Source: Empedobacter sedimenti (lineage in GTDB: Bacteria; Bacteroidota; Bacteroidia; Flavobacteriales; Weeksellaceae). Taken from it: a DNA stretch of 64,000 bases. The notes beneath the pieces were generated by a model, which saw nothing but the letters and a program-made list of their open reading frames with translations, was not told the origin of the DNA and ran no database searches. A program made the position numbers and the translations under genes. Below, piece after piece: positions 36,286 through 45,448 of this stretch (positions are counted from its first letter, which is position 1; each line of letters begins with the position of its first letter). The stretch is taken from NCBI RefSeq assembly GCF_030005555.1, contig NZ_JASCQG010000014.1:1-64000 (forward strand), read 5' to 3'.

Positions 36286-37526
36286 TAAGCTTTTACAACA
36301 ATTTGTAATGTTTCGCGTACCGTTTGACGCAATAATTCTTTTTCGTTTGCGATTACTTTATCTGAGTCTGCATCGAAATGACGAATTGTGTACAATAATA
36401 CATTATTATCTTCGTGCACTTTATATTCTTCATTCATATCAGAAACAAACTTTTCTAAGTTATCGTATTTATCCTCTAAACATAAAGATAGCGAAATTGC
36501 TGAATTTTGCATCAAATTTACTTTAATTTGATAATCATATAGTTTATTGAAAATTCCACTCAATTTATCTTCTGTAATAAAAGAAAAATCTTTACTTGAT
36601 AATCTAACTAAATGTTGTTCTCTTTTTAAGATAAAACAAGGCACTTTAGGGTCTAAAGGCTGTCCTTTTGCCACTTCCGTTCCTGCTTCTGTTGGATTAA
36701 TAAATGATTTTACAAAAAATGGAATCTCTTTTTGCTGTAAAGGTTGTAATGTTTTTGGGTGAATAACAGATGCACCATAATATGCTAACTCTATCGCTTC
36801 TTCGTAAGAAATATGATGTAATAATGTTGTATCACTAAAATAACGAGGGTCTGCATTCAGAACACCTGGTACGTCTTTCCAAATCGTCATGCTTTCGGCA
36901 TTTAAACAATAAGCAAAAATTGCAGCAGAATAATCAGAACCTTCTCTACCTAAAGTTGTTGTAAAAAAGTTAGGATCAGAACCTAAGAAACCTTGCGTAA
37001 TGTAAAATCCGTTTGAAGATAATTTAGAAATACTTTCTTCAGTTAACTTCCAATTTACTTTTCCTTCTCGGTAAGTATTATCTGTTTTGATATAATCGCG
37101 TACATCTAACCAATCATTTTTTACATTGATTGAATTAAGATACATACTAATAATTTTTGTCGAAATTAATTCACCACAACAAACAATTTGATCATATACA
37201 TAACTATAATTTGGCGATTTATTACGTCTCAAGAATGAAACTATATCATCAAAAAACTGAGAAATTTCGCTCGAAACCTCAACTGGATTATCAAATAACT
37301 CTGTAGCTAAATCGATATGCTGAGCTTTAACTTCTTCAATAGTTTTCTCGAAATCATCGTTTTCAAAATAGCGTTTGACTACTTCTTCCAATGCATTTGT
37401 TGTCTTGCCCATAGCAGAAACAATCACACATGTATTATCGTAACCAACCGATTGCAGCAACTCTGCAACATTTCTAACACCGGCTGCATCTTTCACAGAG
37501 GCACCACCGAATTTGAAAACTTTCAT
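36285..37526 (-). CDS. Aspartate kinase
   Basis: 413 residues from the ATG at 37526 (MKVFKFGGASVKDA); the frame extends 12 residues further but the KFGGxS motif is expected near residue 5. It phosphorylates aspartate, the first step to lysine, threonine and methionine. Other motifs: TTLGREGSDYSAA and ESMTIWKDVPGVLNADPR. The C-terminal part (KINLMQNSAISLSLCLED) is an ACT regulatory domain, shorter than in the fused enzymes. It overlaps the next gene by one base. Confidence 0.93.
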   Translation of the reverse strand: MKVFKFGGASVKDAAGVRNVAELLQSVGYDNTCVIVSAMGKTTNALEEVVKRYFENDDFEKTIEEVKAQHIDLATELFDNPVEVSSEISQFFDDIVSFLRRNKSPNYSYVYDQIVCCGELISTKIISMYLNSINVKNDWLDVRDYIKTDNTYREGKVNWKLTEESISKLSSNGFYITQGFLGSDPNFFTTTLGREGSDYSAAIFAYCLNAESMTIWKDVPGVLNADPRYFSDTTLLHHISYEEAIELAYYGASVIHPKTLQPLQQKEIPFFVKSFINPTEAGTEVAKGQPLDPKVPCFILKREQHLVRLSSKDFSFITEDKLSGIFNKLYDYQIKVNLMQNSAISLSLCLEDKYDNLEKFVSDMNEEYKVHEDNNVLLYTIRHFDADSDKVIANEKELLRQTVRETLQIVVKA

Positions 37527-37716
37527 TTCTATATAAACTTTTTGTAAAATATTAACTTGCAAATATAACCAAACTAAAAATTAAATATTGTTTGAAATGA
37601 ATTAAATACAAAAATAAATTTCATGAATGATTTTCATGTATTTAGAACAATTTCAAACGTTTGAAATAATTGAAATCTCGGTTTTTTTTGCGATATTTGA
37701 CCAGCAAAACATAATT

Positions 37717-38733
37717 ATGAATACAAATTCTCATCAAACTCTTGGAGAGTTTATCATAGAAAATCAAGCAGATTTTATTTACTCTTCTGGAGAGTTATCT
37801 AGATTATTGAGTTCTATTAAATTAGCAACAAAAGTTGTTAACTACAAAGTAAACAAAGCAGGACTTGTAAATATCTTAGGCGAGTTCGGAAATGAAAATG
37901 TCCAAGGAGAAAAACAACAAAAATTAGATGTTTTCGCAAACGATACGTTCATCGAAACGTTGTCGCAACGCGAAGTTGTTTGTGGTATTGCTTCGGAAGA
38001 AAACGAAGATTTTATTGCAATTCAACCTTCAAAAAACTCAAAAAACAGTAAATATGTTGTATTGATTGATCCACTTGATGGTTCTTCAAATATCGACGTA
38101 AATGTTTCTGTTGGAACTATTTTTTCTATTTACCACCGTGTTACAGAACCAGGAACTCCGGTTACGAAAGAGGATTTCTTACAACCAGGTAATAAACAAG
38201 TTGCTGCGGGATATGTAATTTACGGAACTTCGACAATGTTAGTTTACACAACTGGAAATGGTGTTAATGGATTTACTTTAAATCCTGGTATCGGAACATT
38301 CTATTTATCTCACCCAAATATGTGTATTCCTGAAGATGGGAATATCTATTCGGTAAATGAAGGTAATTATGTAAAATTCCCTCAAGGAGTTAAGAATTAC
38401 ATCAAATACTGTCAGGCAGAAGAAGAAAATCGTCCTTATACATCTCGTTATATTGGATCTTTATGTTCAGATTTTCACAGAAATATGTTGAAAGGAGGAA
38501 TTTATATTTATCCTTCTGGAACAAATAATCCGAACGGAAAATTACGTTTATTATACGAGTGTAATCCTATGGCTTTTATCGCTGAGCAAGCTGGAGGAAA
38601 AGCTTCTGATGGTTTTCAACGCATTATGGATATCGAACCAACAGAATTACATCAACGTATTCCTTTCTTCTGTGGATCTAAAAACATGGTAGAAAAAGCG
38701 GAAGAATTTATGCGTCGCGAAGAATTGAAATAA
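37717..38733 (+). CDS. fbp: Fructose-1,6-bisphosphatase, class I
   Basis: 338 residues from the ATG at 37717 ([13 protein letters not shown]); a longer open frame starts at 37627 but its 30 extra residues are unlike the family. It removes the C1 phosphate from fructose-1,6-bisphosphate in gluconeogenesis. Metal site [16 protein letters not shown] and the sugar-phosphate region [16 protein letters not shown] and GGIYIYPSG are present. Divergent from aspartate kinase. Confidence 0.96.
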   Translation: MNTNSHQTLGEFIIENQADFIYSSGELSRLLSSIKLATKVVNYKVNKAGLVNILGEFGNENVQGEKQQKLDVFANDTFIETLSQREVVCGIASEENEDFIAIQPSKNSKNSKYVVLIDPLDGSSNIDVNVSVGTIFSIYHRVTEPGTPVTKEDFLQPGNKQVAAGYVIYGTSTMLVYTTGNGVNGFTLNPGIGTFYLSHPNMCIPEDGNIYSVNEGNYVKFPQGVKNYIKYCQAEEENRPYTSRYIGSLCSDFHRNMLKGGIYIYPSGTNNPNGKLRLLYECNPMAFIAEQAGGKASDGFQRIMDIEPTELHQRIPFFCGSKNMVEKAEEFMRREELK

Positions 38734-38756
38734 TTATTCAAAATATTATTAAAACA

Positions 38757-38788
38757 AAAAATCCACTCAAATTGAGTGGATTTTTTTA
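38757..38788. terminator. Bidirectional terminator
   Basis: AAATCCACTCAA/TTGAGTGGATTT hairpin with a T-run, between fbp (+) and the SGNH lipoprotein gene (-). Confidence 0.85.
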
Positions 38789-38805
38789 TAACGATTATCT
38801 AGCTA

Positions 38806-40293
38806 TTAAGGAATTACGATTCCTGGATAATTACCTGGATATACATTTCTTAAGTTAGAATGATATTTCTTGTTAATTGCATCAATAAACATATTAGCAA
38901 CAATCGCATAACCGTTTCCTGTTAAGTGAACACCATCTAAAGAGAAAGCTCCACCAGACACGAAAGTAGTTGTATAAGTTTGTCCATAATATTTGATACC
39001 AGATTTAGAACTTAACTTTTGCATTTCTGTAAAAGTATCTACTAATGCTAAGTTGTAAGCTGTTGCTAATTCTGCAATCGCAGTATTATATTTTGCAACT
39101 GCCGCTTCTGCTTTAGCTGTTTCTTTCTCTGTTAATACATATTTATCTTCTAAAGCAGTTTGTGTTCCACCTCCTTGTTTCAATAAACTTAAGGCTGTTA
39201 AAACAATTAAATCTTTAGATGTTGTTTGACGATAATTTGGTAAACCTAAAGCTGATAAGTTTTTCAAATCTTTATCTACGATTACCGCACCATTTATTGC
39301 AGAACCAGCTGTAAACTTGATTAAACGTTGTTGATACTCAGCATCAGTTAATAAACCTGCGGATTTTGCTTGCCCAAGTCCTGCGTTATACTTTCCATAT
39401 GCTTGCGCAGACATTAATGCCGCAACTTGTGCATCAGACAATCCAGTAATTGGAGTTCCTGGAACAGTTGTAAAGTAAGGTATTGCAGTTACAGAAGGTA
39501 TATTTGCAATAACTCCTTTTGCTCCTGTAGCAACTAATGCTTTCAATCCATCATTTATTGTCGATTTTACAATATTAACATTCGAAATATCGTTTGGTCC
39601 ATATGTTCTAGGATCCAAATTTTTAGTTTCATTATGATCTACACCAACTCCCCCACTTGTAGCATATCCTAAAACATCATTATTCCCTATCCAATAAGAG
39701 AAAAATGTTGGTTTTTGTGCTACAGCTTGCTCTATAACTGATGTCGCTGCACTGTTAGAAAAACGTACAAAGTATGGATTTGCTGTTGCTGGTTCAGTTT
39801 TAAGACCTGCTGGATTACCATAACCTGGTGCTACTAAATGATAAGACTTAGCTCCTGGAACACCCATATTTTGGTATGGTCCTGCCGCTGCAACATTATC
39901 AAATACGCCACCTGGAGCACTTGGTACTGGAGTTAAAGCTCCACCTTCAATTTTTAAGTTTAATTTACCAAGATAAACAAGGTTACCGTTTTTATCTTTC
40001 AAATCAGAAAAACCTCCAATATCATTTGGTACATAAGGAATTTTAAATTCGCCTCCACCAGCAGCTTTCATTTGACCAGCCATGATATTAGGATAAGAAT
40101 TTTCTTGTCCCGATTTGAACAATGCATTATCTCTATAACCAGAAGTTAACGAGTTACCTAAAGCAATATATTTTGAGAAATTTGCATCACCACTTGTGAT
40201 TTGAATATCCTCTACAGGATGATCAAAATCTTGACTACAATTGAACATTGTAGCACCTAATGCAACTAAAACTAATTTATTTATATGTTTCAT
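38806..40293 (-). CDS. SGNH/GDSL-hydrolase family lipoprotein
   Basis: 495 residues. Lipobox ATMFNC (Cys19). The catalytic blocks are visible: block I YIALGNSLTSGY with Ser in GNSL (Asn replaces the usual Asp), block III FSYWIGNNDVLGY (Gly-Asn-Asp), and block V DGVHLTGNGYA (Asp and His). This supports an esterase or lipase anchored in the envelope and facing outward or periplasmic. It lies 8 bp after the OmpP1/FadL-type gene on the same strand, a pairing common in Bacteroidota. A lipid uptake role is inference. Confidence 0.87.
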   Translation of the reverse strand: MKHINKLVLVALGATMFNCSQDFDHPVEDIQITSGDANFSKYIALGNSLTSGYRDNALFKSGQENSYPNIMAGQMKAAGGGEFKIPYVPNDIGGFSDLKDKNGNLVYLGKLNLKIEGGALTPVPSAPGGVFDNVAAAGPYQNMGVPGAKSYHLVAPGYGNPAGLKTEPATANPYFVRFSNSAATSVIEQAVAQKPTFFSYWIGNNDVLGYATSGGVGVDHNETKNLDPRTYGPNDISNVNIVKSTINDGLKALVATGAKGVIANIPSVTAIPYFTTVPGTPITGLSDAQVAALMSAQAYGKYNAGLGQAKSAGLLTDAEYQQRLIKFTAGSAINGAVIVDKDLKNLSALGLPNYRQTTSKDLIVLTALSLLKQGGGTQTALEDKYVLTEKETAKAEAAVAKYNTAIAELATAYNLALVDTFTEMQKLSSKSGIKYYGQTYTTTFVSGGAFSLDGVHLTGNGYAIVANMFIDAINKKYHSNLRNVYPGNYPGIVIP

Positions 40294-40301
40294 TTTTAGT
40301 A

Positions 40302-41534
40302 TTATTTAAGATTATACGATACACCTAAACCAAAGTTAATCGCGCGCATTTTAACATCTCCTTGGAAATTTTGTTCGATGTTGTTGATGTGTCTTTCATC
40401 ACCCTGAACATATGATCCAAATAAATCAATATTAAATCCTGAGTTTAATTTAAATCCTAAACCAGCAGAAAAAGAGTTTAAATTAGAACTTGGTGTTTCT
40501 GATGACCAATAAGATGCTGGAACTGGAGATTTATCATGATAATATCCTACACGTCCATGAATGTTTTCTGTAAAAGCATACTCAGCTCCGAAGCGGAAAA
40601 GTGTATTATCTTTCCAATTCTTTTGAGATGATGACGTATAAAATGTATGTGAAGCATCGTTATATAAATTGATGTCTAAACTTTTGTAACGTGTCCAGTT
40701 TTGCCAAACAACATCTCCAAAAATTTCTAATTGTGGTAAAATTTTGTAAGACATCCCGAAAGTAAACTCAGAAGGTAATGGTAATGTAGTATTCCATTTA
40801 TCTGTATTAAAAGGTACATTAGATGCAATACCTGTTGGTACATTTGTCCAAGTTACATCTCCTTTATTTGCTGATACATCTACATTAGAACGGTAAGCTA
40901 ATCCTACTCCTAATTTATCTGTTGGCTTAAACATCGCACCAATATTAAATCCTAAACCATGAGCATCTTTATCCTCTAATTTCAATTTAATATCATTTCC
41001 AGCTACAGTTTGTATTTTCTCTAATTTAGCAGAACCGTGTGTATAGATAAAACCAGCTCCGATACTAAACCAATCATTAAAACGGTATGCAATAGTAGGT
41101 TGAATGTTAAATGCTTTTAAATCGATATGTGTAATATTCGATTTGTTTTGCCAATCTTCTGGCCATGTAACAGAGCTACCAAATGGAGTGGTAACACTAA
41201 GACCAATTGCAACATCATCAGCAGGCTTGTAACTTACAGCAAGATACATTGGTGTCCCCAATTTACTATCTGTTTTTGCTTTTTGTAAAGTTGTAGCATC
41301 TTGCCATCTTACATCCGTTTTTACACCGAATCCACCAACAGCAATACTCAATTTGCTTTCTACAAAAGCTAAACCTGCAGGGTTATAAAACGCTACACTG
41401 GCATCGTGTGTTTGTGTAGCCGAAGTTCCACCAAGTGCAGCTTGGCGTACTCCTTGTAAAGCAACACGGTAACCACCTGCAAAAGCAGAAGATGATAAGC
41501 CGATTAATGCTAGGGTTAAGAAAATTTTCTTCAT
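40302..41534 (-). CDS. OmpP1/FadL-family outer-membrane transport protein
   Basis: 410 residues from the ATG at 41534 (MKKIFLTLALIGLSSSAFAGG); the frame extends 15 residues upstream. After the signal peptide comes the FadL-like N-terminal region: YRVALQGVRQAALGGTSATQTHDASVAFYNPAGLAF. A beta-barrel follows (IGAGFIYTHGSAKLEK, VGLAYRSNVDVSAN, EFTFGMSYKIL), ending in INFGLGVSYNLK. The family takes up long-chain fatty acids and other hydrophobic compounds. It is probably co-transcribed with the SGNH lipoprotein downstream. Confidence 0.92.
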   Translation of the reverse strand: MKKIFLTLALIGLSSSAFAGGYRVALQGVRQAALGGTSATQTHDASVAFYNPAGLAFVESKLSIAVGGFGVKTDVRWQDATTLQKAKTDSKLGTPMYLAVSYKPADDVAIGLSVTTPFGSSVTWPEDWQNKSNITHIDLKAFNIQPTIAYRFNDWFSIGAGFIYTHGSAKLEKIQTVAGNDIKLKLEDKDAHGLGFNIGAMFKPTDKLGVGLAYRSNVDVSANKGDVTWTNVPTGIASNVPFNTDKWNTTLPLPSEFTFGMSYKILPQLEIFGDVVWQNWTRYKSLDINLYNDASHTFYTSSSQKNWKDNTLFRFGAEYAFTENIHGRVGYYHDKSPVPASYWSSETPSSNLNSFSAGLGFKLNSGFNIDLFGSYVQGDERHINNIEQNFQGDVKMRAINFGLGVSYNLK

Positions 41535-41673
41535 ATTTTTTGTTCGTTTAAATTTAATAGCTTTTAACAAAAATAACATAATTTTATAATAATGTTATGT
41601 TAACATAGTAATTTTTAAAAATTTCTTTAAAAATGAGGAATATAGACGCTTTTAATTAAGTGTAAATAATACA

Positions 41674-42885
41674 CTATTGATAAATTTCTTTGATTTTTTC
41701 TGAAATAACATAGCCTTCGGACCAACATGCCTGAAAGTTAAAACCTCCTGTAATTGCATCAATATTTAAGACTTCTCCTGCAAAAAATAAATTGGGTAGT
41801 TTTTTTGCTTGCATAGTCTGAAAATCAATTTCTTTCAGATCAACTCCGCCAGCAGTTACAAACTCGTCTTTAAAAGTACTTTTACCATTAACACTGTATT
41901 TTCCTTGTGTTAATTCAGTTGCGATTGAATCAAGATGTTTTTTAGATAAATCTGCATAAACCTTGTGTTCATCAATGTTACAATAGTTAAGTATACTTAA
42001 CCAAAAACGTTTCGGAAAATCGAATGGGTTATTTTTATGAACATTTTTCTTGGCATCAACTTGTTTTTTTTCATTCAGAAAAGAAATCACTTCGTCTTTG
42101 GATTGATTAACGAAATTAAGTTCAACATCGAATTTATATCCACACTCGTTCAATTTTAAAGCACCCCAAGCTGATAGACGTAAAATAGCCGGACCACTAA
42201 ATCCCCAATGTGTTATCAACATTGGTCCTTCGGCATCTAACTTAAATTGATTAATTTTGACTTCAGCATTTTCAAAAGAAATTCCCATCAACCCCTCAAT
42301 ACGTGGATCTTTACAATTAAATGTAAATAAAGACGGAACTGGATTCACAATTTTTAAACCTAAAGTCTTTAAGCTTTTCCAGAATTTTGGTGTACTACCA
42401 GTTGTCACAATCACAGTTTCGAAAAAATATTTCCCCGATTTTGTCACCACTTCGTAACCATCTTCTACTTTGTTAATCTCTTGTACACTATCAGAAAAAT
42501 TGAGTTGAACTTTATTTTGATCAACTGCTTTTGTCATTGCTTCTATAATTGATAAAGACGAATCACTCACAGGAAAAACACGGTTATCATCTTCAATCTT
42601 CAACTCTACTCCACGTTCATCAAACCAAGCCATCGTATCGCCTGGCTGAAATGTATAAAAAACACCAAGCAATTCTTTTTTACCTCTAGGATAAAATTCG
42701 ACCAAATCTAACGGATCAAAACATGCATGCGTTACATTACATCTTCCACCACCAGAAACTCTTACTTTTTGCAACGGAAGATTTGCTTGTTCAAACAATA
42801 CCGTTTGTTGTCCTATCTTTTTTCCCAGGTTAGCTGCAACAAAAAAACCTGCTGCACCACCTCCTACTATGGCTATTTTTTTCAC
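41674..42885 (-). CDS. FAD-dependent oxidoreductase, HI0933/BaiN family
   Basis: 403 residues. The FAD-binding Rossmann fold is at the N terminus (IAIVGGGAAGFFVAANLG), followed by the family-typical KVRVSGGGRCNVTHACFD. A C-terminal dinucleotide block LPNLFFAGEVLNIDAITGGFNFQACWSEGY completes the site. Members are cytoplasmic flavoproteins of uncertain substrate; some homologues reduce bile-acid intermediates. It is a single-gene unit here. No signal peptide. Confidence 0.93.
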   Translation of the reverse strand: MKKIAIVGGGAAGFFVAANLGKKIGQQTVLFEQANLPLQKVRVSGGGRCNVTHACFDPLDLVEFYPRGKKELLGVFYTFQPGDTMAWFDERGVELKIEDDNRVFPVSDSSLSIIEAMTKAVDQNKVQLNFSDSVQEINKVEDGYEVVTKSGKYFFETVIVTTGSTPKFWKSLKTLGLKIVNPVPSLFTFNCKDPRIEGLMGISFENAEVKINQFKLDAEGPMLITHWGFSGPAILRLSAWGALKLNECGYKFDVELNFVNQSKDEVISFLNEKKQVDAKKNVHKNNPFDFPKRFWLSILNYCNIDEHKVYADLSKKHLDSIATELTQGKYSVNGKSTFKDEFVTAGGVDLKEIDFQTMQAKKLPNLFFAGEVLNIDAITGGFNFQACWSEGYVISEKIKEIYQ

Positions 42886-42974
42886 GTGTCAAAGGTATTG
42901 TATAATTTATTAACTAAAATTATGCTTTCATTTACAATTAAGTTAATTAGAATGAAAAGGTTAATTTATATTGA

Positions 42975-43007
42975 AATAAAAAAGGAAATGCTTTGCAACA
43001 TTTCCTT
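42975..43007 (-). terminator. Terminator after the first universal stress protein gene
   Basis: AAGGAAATG/CATTTCCTT hairpin (42982-43007) with a T-run on the minus strand. Confidence 0.82.
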
Positions 43008-43011
43008 CTGC

Positions 43012-43842
43012 TTATCTTTCGTGGAATACGAAAAGCGGTGTAATATTTTTATTAGCAATTCTTTTTGTAAAACCTGGAGAAAATATATTATCAAAAAATC
43101 CTTTATTACGACTAACTACAGTCAATAAATCAATCTGTTTTTCTTTAATAAAATCTAAAACAGCATTTGTAGGATCTGCATCATTGTAAATTTCAAAAAC
43201 GACAGGATCGTTTGCAAACTGATCTTTCCAATCATTTAAAACTTGTTGATTAAATTTTCCGTCCTTCGAAACGTGCATACAATGAATTTTGGCATGATGA
43301 CGATTCGCTATTTCGATCAAATATTTCAATGCATCTTTGTCTTTTTGATCAAAAATCGTAGTAAAACCAATGTTTTTAAATCCTTTAAAGCTCATTCCAT
43401 GAGGAACACTTAGGATTGGAATTTTCATAGAAGTAATCGTATTGATAGTATTCGATCCGAATAAAAAACGTTCAAAACCTGAATTTCCGTTTGTTCCCAT
43501 CACAACGTAATCAACGCTTTCTTCCTCTATTGTTTCACGTAAAATGTATAAAAAATTTCCTTCTTCTAGAATAAATTTCAATGGAATCTCACTCAATTCA
43601 TTATCCGCAGCAATTTGTCTAAGTTGCGGAATATTGTCTTTAAAATTCTCGAAGCTTCCTAATTCTACTGTTTCATAAACATTCTGAATCAAGCCAGCGC
43701 TCAAACTTCCCGTTATCATTGGCAACTCATAAACATGCAATACATAGACTTGTGCATCAATGCTTTTTGCCAAATTCAGCGCATATAGAAACGCATTATT
43801 TGCAGTTTCGGAGAAGTCGGTCGGAAATAATATTTTTTTCAT
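43012..43842 (-). CDS. Universal stress protein, tandem UspA domains
   Basis: 276 residues from the ATG at 43842 (MKKILFPTDFSETANNAF); the frame extends seven residues upstream. The first UspA domain (1-140) ends in the nucleotide-binding block VVMGTNGNSGFERFLFGSNT, with G-x2-G-x9-G(S) as in ATP-binding members. The second domain is degenerate (KIHCMHVSKDGK, DLLTVVSRNKGFF). It is closely related to the next gene (43945-44772) and more distantly to 62229-63017. Such proteins bind ATP and act in stress or dormancy; this one's role is unknown. Confidence 0.9.
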   Translation of the reverse strand: MKKILFPTDFSETANNAFLYALNLAKSIDAQVYVLHVYELPMITGSLSAGLIQNVYETVELGSFENFKDNIPQLRQIAADNELSEIPLKFILEEGNFLYILRETIEEESVDYVVMGTNGNSGFERFLFGSNTINTITSMKIPILSVPHGMSFKGFKNIGFTTIFDQKDKDALKYLIEIANRHHAKIHCMHVSKDGKFNQQVLNDWKDQFANDPVVFEIYNDADPTNAVLDFIKEKQIDLLTVVSRNKGFFDNIFSPGFTKRIANKNITPLFVFHER

Positions 43843-43891
43843 TTTATCGTGTTTTGTAATCAAAAGTTACAAATTATTTTGTTCCAAAAAC

Positions 43892-43928
43892 AAAAAAGCC
43901 CAATCTATTTTAGAGATTGAGCTTTTTA
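43892..43928 (-). terminator. Terminator between the two universal stress protein genes
   Basis: AAAAAGC...AATCT / AGATT...GCTTTTT hairpin, with a T-run on the minus strand. Confidence 0.75.
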
Positions 43929-43944
43929 TTATATTGTATTGATC

Positions 43945-44772
43945 TTATTCGTGGAACACAAATAACGGAACTGCATTCTGAGATAAAATTTTCTTAGTGA
44001 AACTTGGCGAAAATAATTTCTCAAAAAAGCCTTTGTTACGACTAACAACGGTTAACAAATCGATTTTTTCGTCTTTTATAAATTCTAAAACCGCATCAAC
44101 AGATTCGTCCGCTGTATAAATTGAGAAATCTACTGGCTCGTCTTTATAATATTCTTTCCAATGATTAAGTGTCGGAATATCATAATTACCATCTTTCGAA
44201 ACATGCATACAATGAATTTTAGCTTTGTATCTGTAGGCCATTTCTGTCAAATAATCTAAAGCTTTACGGTCTTTATCTTCAAAAATTGTTGTAAAACCAA
44301 TACTATTTATACCTTTATATTCATACTTGTGCGGCACACTCAACACAGGTATTTTTAGACTACGAATTGCATTCATGGTATTAGATCCAAAAAGTACTTT
44401 ATCAAACCCTGTGTTACCAGTCGTTCCCATCACAACAAAGTCAATTTTTTCAGATTCTATTACTTCTGGTAAAACGTAGGTAACCATTCCTTCTTTCACC
44501 ATAAATCGCATATCTACATCTCCAAAACCATTGTCTTCAGCTATTTTACGAAGTGACGGAATGTGATCCTTTAAATTTTCGAAGTTATTTAGTTCGATTG
44601 TATCGTATACATTTTGTAAAATATTCGCATCAACTCCACCACTAATCATCGGATACTGAAAAGCATGTAACACATACAACTCAGCCTCTTGATTTTCTGC
44701 TAAATTTAATGCATAAAGAAAAGCATTATTAGCCGTTTCAGAAAAATCTGTTGGGAATAATATTTTTTTCAT
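43945..44772 (-). CDS. Universal stress protein, tandem UspA domains
   Basis: 275 residues, start MKKILFPTDFSETANNAFLY. Domain 1 carries VVMGTTGNTGFDKVLFGSNT, an ATP-binding Usp motif; domain 2 has KIHCMHVSKDGNYD and DLLTVVSRNKGFF. The first 26 residues and several later blocks are identical to the downstream paralogue at 43012-43842, so this is a recent tandem duplication. A hairpin between them suggests separate or attenuated transcripts. Confidence 0.92.
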   Translation of the reverse strand: MKKILFPTDFSETANNAFLYALNLAENQEAELYVLHAFQYPMISGGVDANILQNVYDTIELNNFENLKDHIPSLRKIAEDNGFGDVDMRFMVKEGMVTYVLPEVIESEKIDFVVMGTTGNTGFDKVLFGSNTMNAIRSLKIPVLSVPHKYEYKGINSIGFTTIFEDKDRKALDYLTEMAYRYKAKIHCMHVSKDGNYDIPTLNHWKEYYKDEPVDFSIYTADESVDAVLEFIKDEKIDLLTVVSRNKGFFEKLFSPSFTKKILSQNAVPLFVFHE

Positions 44773-44907
44773 AACTAGTCTGTTTTATAGTTTCTTAAAA
44801 TTACGAAGAATTAACTATAGCTTTATTAATTTGATGTTAATATTTGTTGTGTTTTATAATTTCAACTCATTAAAAATATTATCCTTTATCCAATAAATAC
44901 TTATCCG

Positions 44908-44915
44908 TAACTTTG
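44908..44915 (+). promoter_or_regulatory. -7 promoter element of the thioesterase-thiL operon
   Basis: TAACTTTG fits the TAnnTTTG consensus, 22 bp upstream of the thioesterase ATG at 44938. Confidence 0.6.
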
Positions 44916-44937
44916 CAATCACAAAAAGTTGATTACG

Positions 44938-45444
44938 ATGAAAAACACCTATTTTCAGAAAACCAGCGTTCGTTGGTCTGATTTAGATGCAAATAGACAT
45001 TTAGCGAATGCCTCTTACATGAATTTCACAAGTTTTGCGCGTATTGCATTTCTTAGAGATTATGGTGTTGCAATGCAGAATTTGGCAGAATACGGAATTG
45101 GTCCAGCCATTTTACACGAGCAATTTTCTTTCTTTAAAGAAGCCATGGAAGGTGAAGATATTTATATTACAGTAGAAATTGGTGGAATGTCTGAGGACGG
45201 AATGATTTACCAATTTATTCATAATTTATATAATCAAGATGGTGTTCATCTTTGCCATTCTGAGCTAACTGGAGTTTGGTTTTCTATGTCAAAAAGAAAA
45301 ATGCAAGCGCCGCCAACAGAAATGTTAGAAAATATTAAAAAATCATTTGAAGGAAAAACTGTAAAAACCTTGTCAAAGCAAGATATTATCAATTTACCTT
45401 TTCGCTCAGAAAATGTAGATCCTTCAATCTTTACACAAAAATAA
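44938..45444 (+). CDS. Acyl-CoA thioesterase (hotdog fold)
   Basis: 168 residues from the ATG at 44938 (MKNTYFQKTSVRWSDLDANRHL); a TTG start at 44929 is possible but less likely. The 4-hydroxybenzoyl-CoA thioesterase-type hotdog fold is shown by WSDLDANRHLANASY, with the Asp/His near the active site, and the strands DIYITVEIGGM and YQFIHNLY. It hydrolyses acyl-CoA; the acyl group is unknown. It ends 4 bp before thiL, so the two are co-transcribed. Confidence 0.88.
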   Translation: MKNTYFQKTSVRWSDLDANRHLANASYMNFTSFARIAFLRDYGVAMQNLAEYGIGPAILHEQFSFFKEAMEGEDIYITVEIGGMSEDGMIYQFIHNLYNQDGVHLCHSELTGVWFSMSKRKMQAPPTEMLENIKKSFEGKTVKTLSKQDIINLPFRSENVDPSIFTQK

Positions 45445-45448
45445 AACG

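Noticed and set aside
43012-44772. The usp pair as part of a stress or defence island
   Set aside because: Neighbours are a flavoprotein and a thioesterase-thiL operon; no defence genes are present.
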